Assembly: GCF_036345015.1 (NCBI RefSeq) | Contig: NZ_CP084098.1 | Location: forward strand, 4,186,086-4,250,085 | Source: Cyanobacterium sp. Dongsha4 | Lineage (GTDB): Bacteria > Cyanobacteriota > Cyanobacteriia > Cyanobacteriales > Cyanobacteriaceae | Length of the DNA: 64,000 bases | Direction of reading: 5' to 3' | In this document: positions 54,503 to 63,771 of the stretch, one piece after another | Layout of the letters: each line of letters starts with the position of its first letter | Numbering within the stretch: position 1 is the stretch's first letter | The notes under the pieces: generated by a model | Databases searched by the model: none | Told to the model about the DNA's origin: nothing | The model's input: only the letters and a program-made list of their open reading frames with translations | Program-made: the position numbers and the translations under genes

Positions 54503-54685
54503 TTGCCAACATCTAAACAAAAAGATACAGCGATTTTTGTTTGTCAATTATTATCAAATCTTTATCAACCAATTAATTTATTTCGTTATGATAAAAGATT
54601 AAAGATCATTTATATTCTCGCTGGTGTAAATGATGGTATCGAAATTACTATTAACCAAGATGGCTTGTGGAGTTTTGAATCATGA
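54503..54685 (+). CDS. DUF6888-like protein
   Basis: The 60-residue protein (VCQLLSNLYQPINLFRYDKR, IYILAGVNDGIEITI, GLWSF) matches a small cyanobacterial family that I take as DUF6888. The start is TTG at 54503, with GAGAGAGG about 12 bases upstream. It overlaps the next gene by 4 bp (ATGA), so the two are coupled. Confidence 0.72.
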   Translation: MPTSKQKDTAIFVCQLLSNLYQPINLFRYDKRLKIIYILAGVNDGIEITINQDGLWSFES

Positions 54686-54882
54686 AACAAGAGTTATTAA
54701 CAATGAGTAATCAAGAGTTACGTAAATATTTATCTACCCATCGTCAAGATGAAACTGCTTTTAGTGAAGCCTTAGAAGTGTTAATGAGCCGTAAAAAAGA
54801 TGCTGTCAAATATCCTGCCATTTCCGAGAATAATTATCAAGAATTACAAGATATTTTTAAAAGTAAATTAAATAGTAATTAA
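54682..54882 (+). CDS. DUF6887-like protein
   Basis: The 66-residue helical protein (LLTMSNQELRKYLSTHRQDE, AFSEALEVLMSRKKDAVKYP) matches the usual neighbour of DUF6888 proteins, which I take as DUF6887. It starts within the DUF6888 stop (4-bp overlap). The pair looks like a toxin-antitoxin module but has no tested function that I know. Confidence 0.72.
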   Translation: MKQELLTMSNQELRKYLSTHRQDETAFSEALEVLMSRKKDAVKYPAISENNYQELQDIFKSKLNSN

Positions 54883-54885
54883 TAG

Positions 54886-55110
54886 TACGATCGCACCCTT
54901 AACCATATCAACATTACTTCAGAAAAGCGATCGCACCCCTTAACCATATCAATATTACCTTATAAGAGCGATCTCACCTCTTAACCACATCAACATTACC
55001 CCATAAGCACGATCGCACCTCTTAACTAATCAACATTACTCTATAAGCACGATCGCACCCTCAACCACCCTCAACCATATCAAAATTAAGACCTAAGCCT
55101 GATTGCACCT
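54886..55110. repeat. 40-bp HIP1-type repeat array 5 (6 units, degenerate end)
   Basis: Units again read ACGATCGCACCC, TTAACCATATCAACATTA, CTTCAGAAA. The last part has a doubled CCTCAACCA stretch and ends in a degenerate unit near the stop of the membrane-protein gene at 55116. Confidence 0.9.
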
Positions 55111-55115
55111 CAATT

Positions 55116-55535
55116 TTAACGATCTAAAGAATATAAAAGGATACCAGAGATCAATACTATTCCTCCTATTTCAATCTTATTACTTTGTTCCTTCATTAAA
55201 CTCAAATTACTCACACGTGAACCATCTCCCGTTGATACGCTGGTATCCATGTTATTCCCAGAAATAATCATAATTCCGCCTATAACCATTAGAATAATAC
55301 CAATTTTCTTTTTTGGACTTGTTTCAGAGGATTTTTGTTGCAAGTTATTTGATTCATTATTGCTACATTCAGTAATTTTGGGATCAAAACTTTTATATTC
55401 TTCAATTTTAATACTTAAAGTTTCTGGCGAATCCCATAAATATATGATTATGTCATCGCCTATTTGTTTTGTTTTTTTTACATTTACTGCTTTTGTGCCT
55501 ATTATCTTGGCAACTTTAACCCGATCAATCCACAT
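55116..55535 (-). CDS. Hypothetical membrane protein, 139 aa
   Basis: I do not recognise this protein. The first ~45 residues form a small beta-rich region (IDRVKVAKIIGTKAVNVKKT). A polar linker then leads to two membrane segments (KIGIILMVIGGIMIISG and IEIGGIVLISGILLYSL) joined by a Ser/Thr-rich loop. It has no partner gene next to it and borders the last repeat array. Confidence 0.65.
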   Translation of the reverse strand: MWIDRVKVAKIIGTKAVNVKKTKQIGDDIIIYLWDSPETLSIKIEEYKSFDPKITECSNNESNNLQQKSSETSPKKKIGIILMVIGGIMIISGNNMDTSVSTGDGSRVSNLSLMKEQSNKIEIGGIVLISGILLYSLDR

Positions 55536-55664
55536 AGGTAAAAATTTTCACTTTCAAAAGATTAATGCTTGTCTAATTAATATGCAATTGTTTTTTGCAA
55601 TAGAGTTTTACAACAATTATAAACTCTATTTATAATTCAATTGCATAATTTTGATAACAGACAA

Positions 55665-57704
55665 CTACTTTAAATCAGCGATCGCACCTTTTGCCATATT
55701 CGCAATAGCCTGATCTGTAGCCTTTGGTAACTGATAATAATTACCTCCAGCCTGTTTCGCCAACTCCTTACCGAAGCCAGTAGAAACAAACTTCTTCTCC
55801 GTGTCGATAACCAGCAATTTCATGCCCATAGCACGGATTTTTGTGGCAATATCCAACAATTCCGCCTTAATATCGGGTTTTTCCCCTTCCTCAAGGGTTT
55901 CCCCCAACGATCGCGCCAAAGGAATATTCCCCCGTCCGTCCGTAATCGCCACAATGACAACCTGTCCAATATCCCCCGACATCTGCGCATTTACCCCCAC
56001 ATGAACCGCCTGAGTTAAAGCATGGGATAAAGGCGAACCACCACCGCAAGGCAGAGTTTCCAAACGGGTACGGGCTAAAGTAATGGAACGAGTAGGAGGC
56101 AACAATACGTCCGCCTGTTCACCTCGGAAGGGAATTAATGCCACCTGATCCCGATTTTCGTAGGCTTCCGTTAATAACCGCATTACCGCACCCTTTGCCG
56201 ACTGCATCCGATTAAGTGCCATCGATCCCGAAGCATCCACCACAAAGACGATTAAAGCCCCTGCTTTCCTTGCGAGGCGTTTTGACCTCAAATCACTCTG
56301 TTCCACGATCACACGGCGATTAGGATACCGTTCACGGCGACTTTTTTGGTAGGGTGCAGCCGCCCTCAAAGTAGCATCAACGGCGATACGTCTTACTTTC
56401 CCTTTCGGTAACATGGGTTTAATATAGCGTCCTCGATCATCCGTGAAAATGAGGTTACGAGCGCCAGATTTACCCTGTCTTTGCATCTGTTGGGCAAAAT
56501 ACAACACACTGGGATCTAAAATCACCCCTTCCACATCAAAAACGAACTCCTCTGGAATTTGCGGAGTCTCATTCTGTTCCTGATTTTCATTGTCTTTTTT
56601 ATCCTCTTCTTGGGAATCATCCTGATCTTGATCTTCCCCTTCATCCTCCCCTTGATCTTGGGGTTGTGGTGGTGGGGGAGGTGGAGGAGGTTGCATTTGC
56701 TCATCTGGTGGTGTTTGAATCAGGGTTGAGCGTGGCACAATCACCAATTCCACTGCTTTACGCAGATCATCGGCACTGACGTTATTGCGTCCATCCAATG
56801 CCGCCGATGCCATAGCTACCCTGACAGCGAAAATCTCCGCACGATGCCCTTCCACTGCCCCTCGGATGGCTTCCTGCACCAAATATTTTACTTGCTCTTG
56901 GGTGATGTTGACTTCCTTAATCCACTCCCTCGCAAGGATAATTTCGGTTTTCAGTGCGTCCATATCCTCATTGTAATGCTCAAGGAATTTCATGGGGGAG
57001 GAAGCGTAATCGATGACTTGATCCACCGCTTGGACTCTTTCATCTAACGCCAATACACCATCAGCACTAAGAGCGATCGCAATTCGGTCTAATAAATGTT
57101 CTCGCAATGCCCCTTCTTCGGGGTTGTAGGTAGCGATGAGTAAAGGTTTGCATGGATGCGCAAAACTGATGCCTTCCCGTTCGATTTGGTTTTTACCATC
57201 GGTTAAGACGGTTAACAGTTGATTGGCGATTTGGTCATCTAACAAGTTAATTTCATCGATATATAAAACCCCACGATGTGCCTGTGCCAACAAACCTGGC
57301 TGAAATACGGGTTCACCACGCTTAACGGACTCTTCCACATCCACCGAACCCAAAAGCCTATCTTCCGTAGTACCTAAAGGGATTTGCACGAAGGGGGCGG
57401 GTATTACTTCCGTGGGGATTTCTTCTCTAGGGGTGTTGCCATACATTTCGAGGGTTTCACTATCCCAATCTTCTCGATTATCGGGATCACAGTTGAAACG
57501 ACTATCTTTGATTACTTCAATGGGAGGCAATAGGGCATGGATTCCCCTAGCCATAACGGATTTTGCTGTACCCCGCTTCCCTGCGATCGCAACTCCCCCC
57601 AATTGAGGATCAACGGCGGCGAGGAGAAGGGCGGTTTTTATAGCTTGTTGTCCAATAACCGCAGTTAATGGAAAGTTTGTATTAATAGTTTTTAGTGTTG
57701 GCAT
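55665..57704 (-). CDS. chlD: Magnesium chelatase subunit D
   Basis: The product is 679 residues from the ATG at 57704, which fits the ChlD start ([20 protein letters not shown]); an in-frame ATG 12 codons earlier is less likely. It has an AAA+ domain ([25 protein letters not shown]), an acidic proline-rich linker ([20 protein letters not shown]) and a C-terminal von Willebrand A domain with [19 protein letters not shown]. ChlD forms a ring with ChlI that drives ChlH to insert magnesium into protoporphyrin IX, the first step specific to chlorophyll synthesis. Confidence 0.95.
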   Translation of the reverse strand: MPTLKTINTNFPLTAVIGQQAIKTALLLAAVDPQLGGVAIAGKRGTAKSVMARGIHALLPPIEVIKDSRFNCDPDNREDWDSETLEMYGNTPREEIPTEVIPAPFVQIPLGTTEDRLLGSVDVEESVKRGEPVFQPGLLAQAHRGVLYIDEINLLDDQIANQLLTVLTDGKNQIEREGISFAHPCKPLLIATYNPEEGALREHLLDRIAIALSADGVLALDERVQAVDQVIDYASSPMKFLEHYNEDMDALKTEIILAREWIKEVNITQEQVKYLVQEAIRGAVEGHRAEIFAVRVAMASAALDGRNNVSADDLRKAVELVIVPRSTLIQTPPDEQMQPPPPPPPPQPQDQGEDEGEDQDQDDSQEEDKKDNENQEQNETPQIPEEFVFDVEGVILDPSVLYFAQQMQRQGKSGARNLIFTDDRGRYIKPMLPKGKVRRIAVDATLRAAAPYQKSRRERYPNRRVIVEQSDLRSKRLARKAGALIVFVVDASGSMALNRMQSAKGAVMRLLTEAYENRDQVALIPFRGEQADVLLPPTRSITLARTRLETLPCGGGSPLSHALTQAVHVGVNAQMSGDIGQVVIVAITDGRGNIPLARSLGETLEEGEKPDIKAELLDIATKIRAMGMKLLVIDTEKKFVSTGFGKELAKQAGGNYYQLPKATDQAIANMAKGAIADLK

Positions 57705-57964
57705 TAATATAGTGATTATTATAAATGCAATGTGAATCAAACCTATATTTTACCGTACATTGACAATGGAACTTAATTTGAAGTGATTAGTGGAAAATGC
57801 GATCGCCCTATTTGTCAAATAAAGAGATAATAGATGAACTTTTTGTAAAAATAGACGGTCTAAAAATATAGCAACCACGATATTAAATAAATAACTGACT
57901 GATTATTTTTATCTATAGGGCGCTTATTAACAAAATACTTGTATTTTTATGGAGGGTTTTAATT

Positions 57965-58477
57965 ATGAATAATTTAATTCGTCATTCCTTGATTTTTGTT
58001 ACTCTGGCAGGTTTTGGTTTTACTGGTAATGCTTCTGCTTCTAATTATGAACAGAATCCTAATGTAAATTCCCACTTAAACATTTCTACCCAATCTCGTC
58101 AAATTATTGCTCAAAAGAGATGGGGTGATGATGATAAAGAATATAAGGGAGAAAAATTAATCGAAAGATTGAACTTAACTACTGAACAAAGAAACCAAAT
58201 GACTCAGATACGCAATAAGTATCAACCTCAGTTTAATAGTTTAAGGGAACAAATTCGCACTCAAAGAAATACTCTTAGTCAAATGATGCGTAATAATCAA
58301 AGTGAGTCTCAATTGCGATCGCAACATCAAAAAATAGTTACCCTAGATCAACAAATTCACAATTTGAGATTTGAAAGTATGTTAGAAATGAGGGCAGTAT
58401 TAACCCCTGAACAAAGACAAGAATGGGCAAACATGATGGCAGACAGAAAGGTGTCTCGTCAAGGGCAAAATCGCTAA
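57965..58477 (+). CDS. Spy/CpxP-family periplasmic protein
   Basis: The 170-residue protein starts with a signal peptide (LIRHSLIFVTLAGFGFTGNA, SAS). A helical domain with two LTxxQ motifs follows (LNLTTEQRNQMTQIRNKYQP and AVLTPEQRQEWANMM), as in the Spy/CpxP chaperone and stress family. These bind unfolded proteins or metals in the periplasm. A strong GGAGGG ribosome site precedes the ATG. Confidence 0.87.
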   Translation: MNNLIRHSLIFVTLAGFGFTGNASASNYEQNPNVNSHLNISTQSRQIIAQKRWGDDDKEYKGEKLIERLNLTTEQRNQMTQIRNKYQPQFNSLREQIRTQRNTLSQMMRNNQSESQLRSQHQKIVTLDQQIHNLRFESMLEMRAVLTPEQRQEWANMMADRKVSRQGQNR

Positions 58478-58583
58478 ATTCTCTCAAGAAGCTACACAAA
58501 AGTCAAAAAATATCCTAAGATCGACCCATAATAGGTTAAGATTCTTAACAAAGAAAATTCTAAAATAAAATAAAGAAAAACTT

Positions 58584-58590
58584 AAGGAGG
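58584..58590 (+). promoter_or_regulatory. Strong ribosome binding site of the aldolase gene
   Basis: AAGGAGG six bases before the ATG at 58597, a near-perfect match to the anti-Shine-Dalgarno. It fits the codon bias of a highly expressed gene. Confidence 0.85.
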
Positions 58591-58596
58591 ATATTT

Positions 58597-59670
58597 ATGG
58601 CTTTAGTCCCCATGCGGTTATTGTTAGACCACGCCGCCGAGAATGATTACGGTATCCCTGCATTTAACGTTAATAACTTAGAGCAAATCTTGTCCATTAT
58701 GGATGCGGCGAATGAAACCGATAGCCCCGTTATCTTACAGGCTTCTCGTGGTGCTCGTTCTTATGCTGGAGAAAATTTCCTCCGTCATTTAATCTTAGCG
58801 GCTGTGGAAACCTATCCTCATATTCCTGTTGCTATGCACCAAGACCATGGTAATAGCCCTGCAACTTGTTATAGTGCTATTCGTAATGGTTTCACCAGCG
58901 TAATGATGGATGGTTCTTTACAAGAAGATGCTAAAACTCCTTCTAGCTTCGACTATAACGTTAGTGTTACCGCAGAAGTTGTTAAAGTTGCTCACTCCGT
59001 TGGTGCAAGTGTTGAAGGTGAATTAGGTTGCTTAGGTTCTCTCGAAACTGGTATGGGTGAAGCGGAAGACGGTCACGGTTTTGAAGGTAAATTAGATCAT
59101 TCTCAACTTTTAACTGATCCTGATGAAGCCGTTGAATTCGTAGAACGTACTCAAGTTGACGCTTTAGCTGTTGCTATCGGTACTAGCCATGGTGCGTACA
59201 AATTTACCCGTAAACCTACTGGTGAAATCTTAGCTATTAGCCGTATTGAAGAAATCCACGCTAAATTACCTAACACTCATTTAGTAATGCACGGTTCTTC
59301 TTCTGTACCTCAAGAATGGTTAGAAATGATTAACCAATATGGTGGTCAAATTCGTGAAACCTATGGTGTACCTGTGGAAGAAATCCAAAAAGGTATTAAG
59401 AGTGGTGTTCGCAAAGTAAACATTGATACTGACAACCGTTTAGCTATTACCGCCGCTATTCGTGAAGCTGCTGCTAAAGATCCTTCTAACTTCGATCCTC
59501 GTCACTTCATGAAACCTTCTATGAAGTATATGAAACAAGTTTGTGCAGATCGTTATCAACAATTCTGGACTGCTGGTAATGCTAGTAAAATCAAGCAAAT
59601 CAGCTTAGATGAATTTGCCGCTAAATATGCTAAAGGTGAATTATCTGCTAAAACCACCGTTGCAGTTTAA
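58597..59670 (+). CDS. fbaA: Fructose-bisphosphate aldolase, class II
   Basis: The 357-residue zinc aldolase has the family motifs ([26 protein letters not shown] with the zinc His, [27 protein letters not shown] and [17 protein letters not shown]). It joins dihydroxyacetone phosphate to glyceraldehyde 3-phosphate, or to erythrose 4-phosphate, in the Calvin cycle and glycolysis. Length and sequence fit the long CbbA-type used by cyanobacteria. A strong ribosome site and a good terminator flank it, and its codons are more biased than its neighbours', which suggests high expression. Confidence 0.96.
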   Translation: MALVPMRLLLDHAAENDYGIPAFNVNNLEQILSIMDAANETDSPVILQASRGARSYAGENFLRHLILAAVETYPHIPVAMHQDHGNSPATCYSAIRNGFTSVMMDGSLQEDAKTPSSFDYNVSVTAEVVKVAHSVGASVEGELGCLGSLETGMGEAEDGHGFEGKLDHSQLLTDPDEAVEFVERTQVDALAVAIGTSHGAYKFTRKPTGEILAISRIEEIHAKLPNTHLVMHGSSSVPQEWLEMINQYGGQIRETYGVPVEEIQKGIKSGVRKVNIDTDNRLAITAAIREAAAKDPSNFDPRHFMKPSMKYMKQVCADRYQQFWTAGNASKIKQISLDEFAAKYAKGELSAKTTVAV

Positions 59671-59707
59671 TTTCTTTGTTAACTAAATAGTCTGGCGAAT
59701 ATAAATA

Positions 59708-59739
59708 CCCCTTACCTCTTTTGGTGAGGGGACTTTTTT
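59708..59739 (+). terminator. Intrinsic terminator of the aldolase gene
   Basis: CCCCTTACC (59708-59716) pairs with GGTGAGGGG (59723-59731) across a six-base loop, with one T-G wobble, and is followed by TTTTTT (59734-59739). Confidence 0.85.
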
Positions 59740-59793
59740 GTCCCATTGAATAGCAATGGAAAGCAGGAAACATTAATCTGCTGTCAATTATTT

Positions 59794-60189
59794 TTATTCT
59801 TCAGGCTCAATTAATGATCTATACTCTTGTACAGAAAGGGTGTTTTCTAGTTCATCATCGGGGTCATCTAGTCTTACTTTGATTAACCATCCTTCTCCGT
59901 AAGGATCATCTGCGATCGCTTCTGGAGATTCAATTAACATCTCATTACGATCTATTACTGTACCTGCTACGGGAGCATAAATTTCCGAAACAGCTTTGAC
60001 TGATTCAATTGTACCTATATTATCCTCAACTTCGATCGCATCTCCTAATTCGGGTAATTCTAGGAATACAATATCTCCCAACTCCTCAATCGCAAACGCT
60101 GTAATACCGATGGTGGCAATTTCCCCGTCAAGACGCACATATTCGTGAGAATCGAGGTATCTTAAATCTTCTGGATATTCTAAGGTCAT
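59794..60189 (-). CDS. gcvH: Glycine cleavage system H protein
   Basis: The 131-residue protein has the H-protein core ([30 protein letters not shown]) with the lipoyl lysine in ESVKAVSE and the C-terminal [10 protein letters not shown]. It carries the aminomethyl group between the P, T and L proteins. In cyanobacteria this supports photorespiratory glycine use. It is convergent with the aldolase; the other gcv genes are not here. Confidence 0.96.
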   Translation of the reverse strand: MTLEYPEDLRYLDSHEYVRLDGEIATIGITAFAIEELGDIVFLELPELGDAIEVEDNIGTIESVKAVSEIYAPVAGTVIDRNEMLIESPEAIADDPYGEGWLIKVRLDDPDDELENTLSVQEYRSLIEPEE

Positions 60190-60634
60190 ACTTGATAATT
60201 TTATTGAGTAATTAAATTAAAGGTATATAGTTTCATTATTGATGAAAATTGGACAATGTCAAGATAATTAAGAATTAATAATTTGGATTTGCTTAAAGAG
60301 TTTTTGATTGGGTAGGTTTCGGGTGTTAGGTATCAGGTATCAGGTGAAATGTTTATAAATTGAAATGTTTAATCTAAGGGAAATTTTTTGTAAATAGATT
60401 TTGTCAATAGACATTTGCAAGAAGTTTGCTACAAGAGTTAATTGTGATGATTTCGTTATAATAATTGATTTTTTTTAACTAGATTGATGTCTAATACAAT
60501 TGATAAACTTAGTAAAAAATAGCTATAAAAGAAGAACAATAATTAGGAAAAAATAAGAAAAAAATTAACTTTTCAACAATGAAATATTAGATTTAATAAA
60601 TACCTAAAAATAATTAATGAATAATAAATTTCTC
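60190..60634. other. Gene-free stretch before the small membrane protein
   Basis: This 445-bp AT-rich gap has a heptamer repeat (60314-60348) and nothing else recognised. No glycine-riboswitch-like structure was seen before gcvH. Confidence 0.45.
60314..60348. repeat. Heptamer tandem repeat (AGGTATC family)
   Basis: AGGTTTC, GGGTGTT, AGGTATC, AGGTATC, AGGTGAA with a 7-bp period, like the repeats at 37109 and 51301. Confidence 0.8.
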
Positions 60635-60961
60635 TTAATGTTTGTTCGTTTTAACTCCTAAATCAGAACTACGAACTCCTAACTCTTGTTGAGAATGGGA
60701 AATTTCCCAACTATGGCCATATCTTAACGCTAAACCAAAACCAAGACCTCCGAAGCTGAAAATAATAGTAGTTGACAATATTAAATACTTAAAAATAGTC
60801 AAGTATTTTTGTGGCTGAGAATGATTATTGCTCTTTTTTACGGCCTTATTTTTAATTGATTTTTGAGTAGTATTAATTAACTCTAAATTGGGAGAAACGG
60901 ATTTTTGATGAGAAGATATGGCAATTTTATTGGCTATTTTCCCTATAGTCATTTTTTTCAC
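60635..60961 (-). CDS. Small single-pass membrane protein whose tail is encoded by heptamer repeat
   Basis: The 108-residue protein has a basic N-terminal half (KKMTIGKIANKIAISSHQKS), one membrane segment (YLILSTTIIFSFGGLGFGLAL) and a short tail. The last ~15 residues (ELGVRSSDLGVKTNKH) are encoded by heptamer units AACTCCT, AAATCAG, AACTACG, AACTCCT, AACTCTT (60653-60687, plus-strand form). The original C-terminus may have been replaced. I do not know its family. Confidence 0.6.
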   Translation of the reverse strand: MKKMTIGKIANKIAISSHQKSVSPNLELINTTQKSIKNKAVKKSNNHSQPQKYLTIFKYLILSTTIIFSFGGLGFGLALRYGHSWEISHSQQELGVRSSDLGVKTNKH

Positions 60962-61025
60962 TCACTCACTAAAATTTTGCTTTTACCAAACTAAATTTAT
61001 CTGCATTTTTGATGAAACAAAAGAC

Positions 61026-61068
61026 AAAAAATTTAATTATTAGTTCCTAATTCCTAATTATTAATTGG
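61026..61068 (-). terminator. AU-rich terminator at the end of the CCA-transferase gene
   Basis: TTAATAATTAG at the very end of the coding sequence (61064-61054) pairs, with one mismatch, with CTAATAATTAA (61043-61033), followed by a T-run. The stem thus includes the stop codon. Confidence 0.4.
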
Positions 61069-63771
61069 GTAATTTTTTAAAACAAAGTTTTCAGCTTCTG
61101 TTTGACTTTTAATTTTGCCATCCAAATATAAAGCCTGTACTTTATTTAAAATTTCTTTATATATTTTACTTGGCTTATAACCTAGTTTTTGTAAATCTTT
61201 ACCATCTAAAGGAGATTTTACTTTACTCCAGTGCATTAAATAATTCCAAATAGTACGTCTAATTGGTTGACTATTTTTAACAGCAATGAGTAAAAGGGTA
61301 ATAGATTGATAATTTGCTAAAAATTCTACCTTTTCACTTATATTTTGACAAGTGGGTAGATAATGTTTTATTTTTTCGTTATTTTCACTTAAATGAGACA
61401 ATCTTTGAATACTCTCTTTCGGTAACTCTAAGTTATTGGCGACGATTACTCCTTCTGGAAAACTAGAGAGGATGATTTCTAAACGTAATAACCATGAAGA
61501 TACGGAAGGGTTATAGCTATCTGCATGATAATACTTTAGCCAACGATCTAAACAACGTATTTGCCACCATAAATTTGATGTAATTTGACAATTACGATGA
61601 AGACAACGCAAAGCCCCTACTTCTTGTAAGAGTTTTAAGGCGGGTTGCCAATATTGTGCCTGAAGAATATAAGTTAATTCGGCTTTGAGACGGGTTGTTA
61701 GGGCTGGGATAGAATTTTTTTCTAAGGATACTCTTTCAAATACACCACTATTGACGGCATAATTAATATATTCTCTGGTTTGGGTTTCAATCTCGAAATT
61801 TAACCTTACTGCAAAGCGCACCGCTCGATAAATTCTGGTAGGATCTTCTATAAAGCTATTAGGATGTAATACTCTAATAAAGTGCGATCGCACATCCTCC
61901 ACACCACCGAAAAAGTCTAATAATTCTCCTTGATGGGGTTGAGTCAAACGCACAGCTAAAGCATTGATAGTAAAATCTCGACGGTATAAATCTTGGCGAA
62001 TTGAGCTTGATTCTACTTCAGGATTAGCCGCAGGATAAGGATAAAACTCCGTGCGCGCGGTGGCAATATCTAGCCATAATGAACCTAATTGGGGATCTTT
62101 ATGCCATAATAGAGCCGCAGTCTGGAATTGTCCATGAATACTAAGACGACACTGAGGGTAAATGGCTTGTAAGGCTTCGGCTAATTTAACCCCCGCTTCG
62201 GGAGTAGTTGCCCGATGAAAACCATCCACTACTAAATCAATATCCTGTAGATTAAGAGTGGCATCATTATCCGTTAACAATAAATCCCTTACTCCTCCTC
62301 CCACCAAATATAAATGCCATCCCTGTTGTTGGGCATAAGTTGCCGTTTGTTGTAGCAATTTCCAGATAGGGGGGTGTAATTTTTTCTCCAAAGAAGGCAA
62401 TAAACAAGACACAAGGGGAAGATTATTACTGGAATTGGGATGAGAATTAAGCCTAGCCGAGTGAAGATGCCGTAAAACGTCAGTGCGTGTCACAATACCT
62501 ATTAACTGGCCATTTTCCATCACGGGCAACCTACCAATATCATTTTTAACCATCAATTCTTCTATCTCAGATAAAGCTGTTTCAGGGTTTATTACTTGCA
62601 AATTTTTTGTCATATAACCCTTAACAGGGGCATGGGAAAAACCGTGATGTAAAGCTAAATCGATGTCACGGCGAGAAATAATCCCCACTAATTCTTTTTC
62701 CTTATTAACTACTACTAAGCCAGAATGTCCATAACGGAGTAAGATTCTTTGAGCTTCCTCAATGGTGGTGTAAGGGCGAATAGTACGTACAGGATAAGCC
62801 ATTAAATCCCTTGCGGTGAGGGGAGAAGGTATCTGATTTTTGATTTGTGTCAGTAATTGTTCAATAATATCGAGAGGATTTGGACAACGTAAGGTAAAGG
62901 ATGCGGCACTACTATGGCCTCCTCCAGTAAAACCAGTAAATATTTGAGCTAAATTAACAGATTCTAAGCTACTCCTACCGATAATAGTCAACTTTCCTTG
63001 TTTTTGTTTCTCTACATTATGCCCGTAATAATGCCCAAATAGTAAAACATCCGTTTCTACTAAATCAATAATGCGACTGGTGAGATTAGACAAACCAGGA
63101 ATAAAGTGGGGAGTTTCTACTAATAACCAACTGATAGTATAGCCATTAACTATTAAGGTTTGAATGCTTTTGAGGGCATGGGGTAACAGTTTTCTTAAGG
63201 GAGGGGCAAGACTAGGCTCAACATATTCCCCTAATGTGCGAATATTGACATCTTGAGTCATCAACCAAGCTAAAGCTAAAGCATCCCTAGGAGTGGTTTG
63301 TTCAAAAGTCAATGAACCAGTATCCACATGAATACCCAATGCCATTGCGGTGGCTTCTACTGAGTTTAAACGAATAGATTTTTGTTGCAAAAGTTCACAA
63401 ATAATTGTGGAACAAGATCCGACTTTTTCTATATACTTAAGAAAATTATCCGCACCAATCTGTTCATTTTCTTCATGATGGTCATAAATTGTCACGGATT
63501 GGACATTATCTAACTCTAACCATTCTACTGCTTTACCGATGCGATCGCTCCTTTGAGTATCTACCATAAAAAGATGACGAATTAGAGCAGGATTAACAGA
63601 GCGAAATTCCATCAAAGCTAACTCATCTCGATGGAGTGCCAGAAATTTACGCACGGAAGGATGAGCCCCTCCTGTCAAAACTATTTTTGCACCGGGGTGT
63701 AATTTAGTTAATCCCACTGCCGCCCCAAGAGCATCAAAATCAGCAGTTTGATGACATAAAATTAAATCCAC
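61054..63771 (-). CDS. DHH-CBS-CCA tRNA nucleotidyltransferase fusion
   Basis: The 905-residue protein joins three modules. First is a DHH/DHHA1 phosphoesterase-like domain at residues 1-~300 (TADFDALGAAVGL, VTIYDHHEENEQ, GGGHSSAASF). Two CBS domains follow at ~310-435 (DLMAYPVRTIRPYTTIEEA, YMTKNLQVINPETALSEIEE). Last is a class II CCA/poly(A) polymerase head and RNA-binding domain from ~460 (LYLVGGGVRDLLL, DIDLVVDG with the catalytic Asp pair, RRDFTINALAV, DPTRIYRAVRF). The enzyme adds CCA, or parts of it, to tRNA 3' ends. CBS domains usually sense adenine nucleotides and DHH domains cut phosphodiesters, so a regulated tRNA-end enzyme is inferred. This fusion occurs in several bacteria, including cyanobacteria. 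Confidence 0.92.
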   Translation of the reverse strand: MDLILCHQTADFDALGAAVGLTKLHPGAKIVLTGGAHPSVRKFLALHRDELALMEFRSVNPALIRHLFMVDTQRSDRIGKAVEWLELDNVQSVTIYDHHEENEQIGADNFLKYIEKVGSCSTIICELLQQKSIRLNSVEATAMALGIHVDTGSLTFEQTTPRDALALAWLMTQDVNIRTLGEYVEPSLAPPLRKLLPHALKSIQTLIVNGYTISWLLVETPHFIPGLSNLTSRIIDLVETDVLLFGHYYGHNVEKQKQGKLTIIGRSSLESVNLAQIFTGFTGGGHSSAASFTLRCPNPLDIIEQLLTQIKNQIPSPLTARDLMAYPVRTIRPYTTIEEAQRILLRYGHSGLVVVNKEKELVGIISRRDIDLALHHGFSHAPVKGYMTKNLQVINPETALSEIEELMVKNDIGRLPVMENGQLIGIVTRTDVLRHLHSARLNSHPNSSNNLPLVSCLLPSLEKKLHPPIWKLLQQTATYAQQQGWHLYLVGGGVRDLLLTDNDATLNLQDIDLVVDGFHRATTPEAGVKLAEALQAIYPQCRLSIHGQFQTAALLWHKDPQLGSLWLDIATARTEFYPYPAANPEVESSSIRQDLYRRDFTINALAVRLTQPHQGELLDFFGGVEDVRSHFIRVLHPNSFIEDPTRIYRAVRFAVRLNFEIETQTREYINYAVNSGVFERVSLEKNSIPALTTRLKAELTYILQAQYWQPALKLLQEVGALRCLHRNCQITSNLWWQIRCLDRWLKYYHADSYNPSVSSWLLRLEIILSSFPEGVIVANNLELPKESIQRLSHLSENNEKIKHYLPTCQNISEKVEFLANYQSITLLLIAVKNSQPIRRTIWNYLMHWSKVKSPLDGKDLQKLGYKPSKIYKEILNKVQALYLDGKIKSQTEAENFVLKNYPINN

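Noticed and set aside
51970..55110. Possible CRISPR arrays
   Set aside because: The 40-bp units are contiguous head-to-tail with no unique spacers, and there are no cas genes. This is a tandem repeat.
60190..60300. Glycine riboswitch before gcvH
   Set aside because: No conserved glycine-aptamer sequence or pairing could be recognised.
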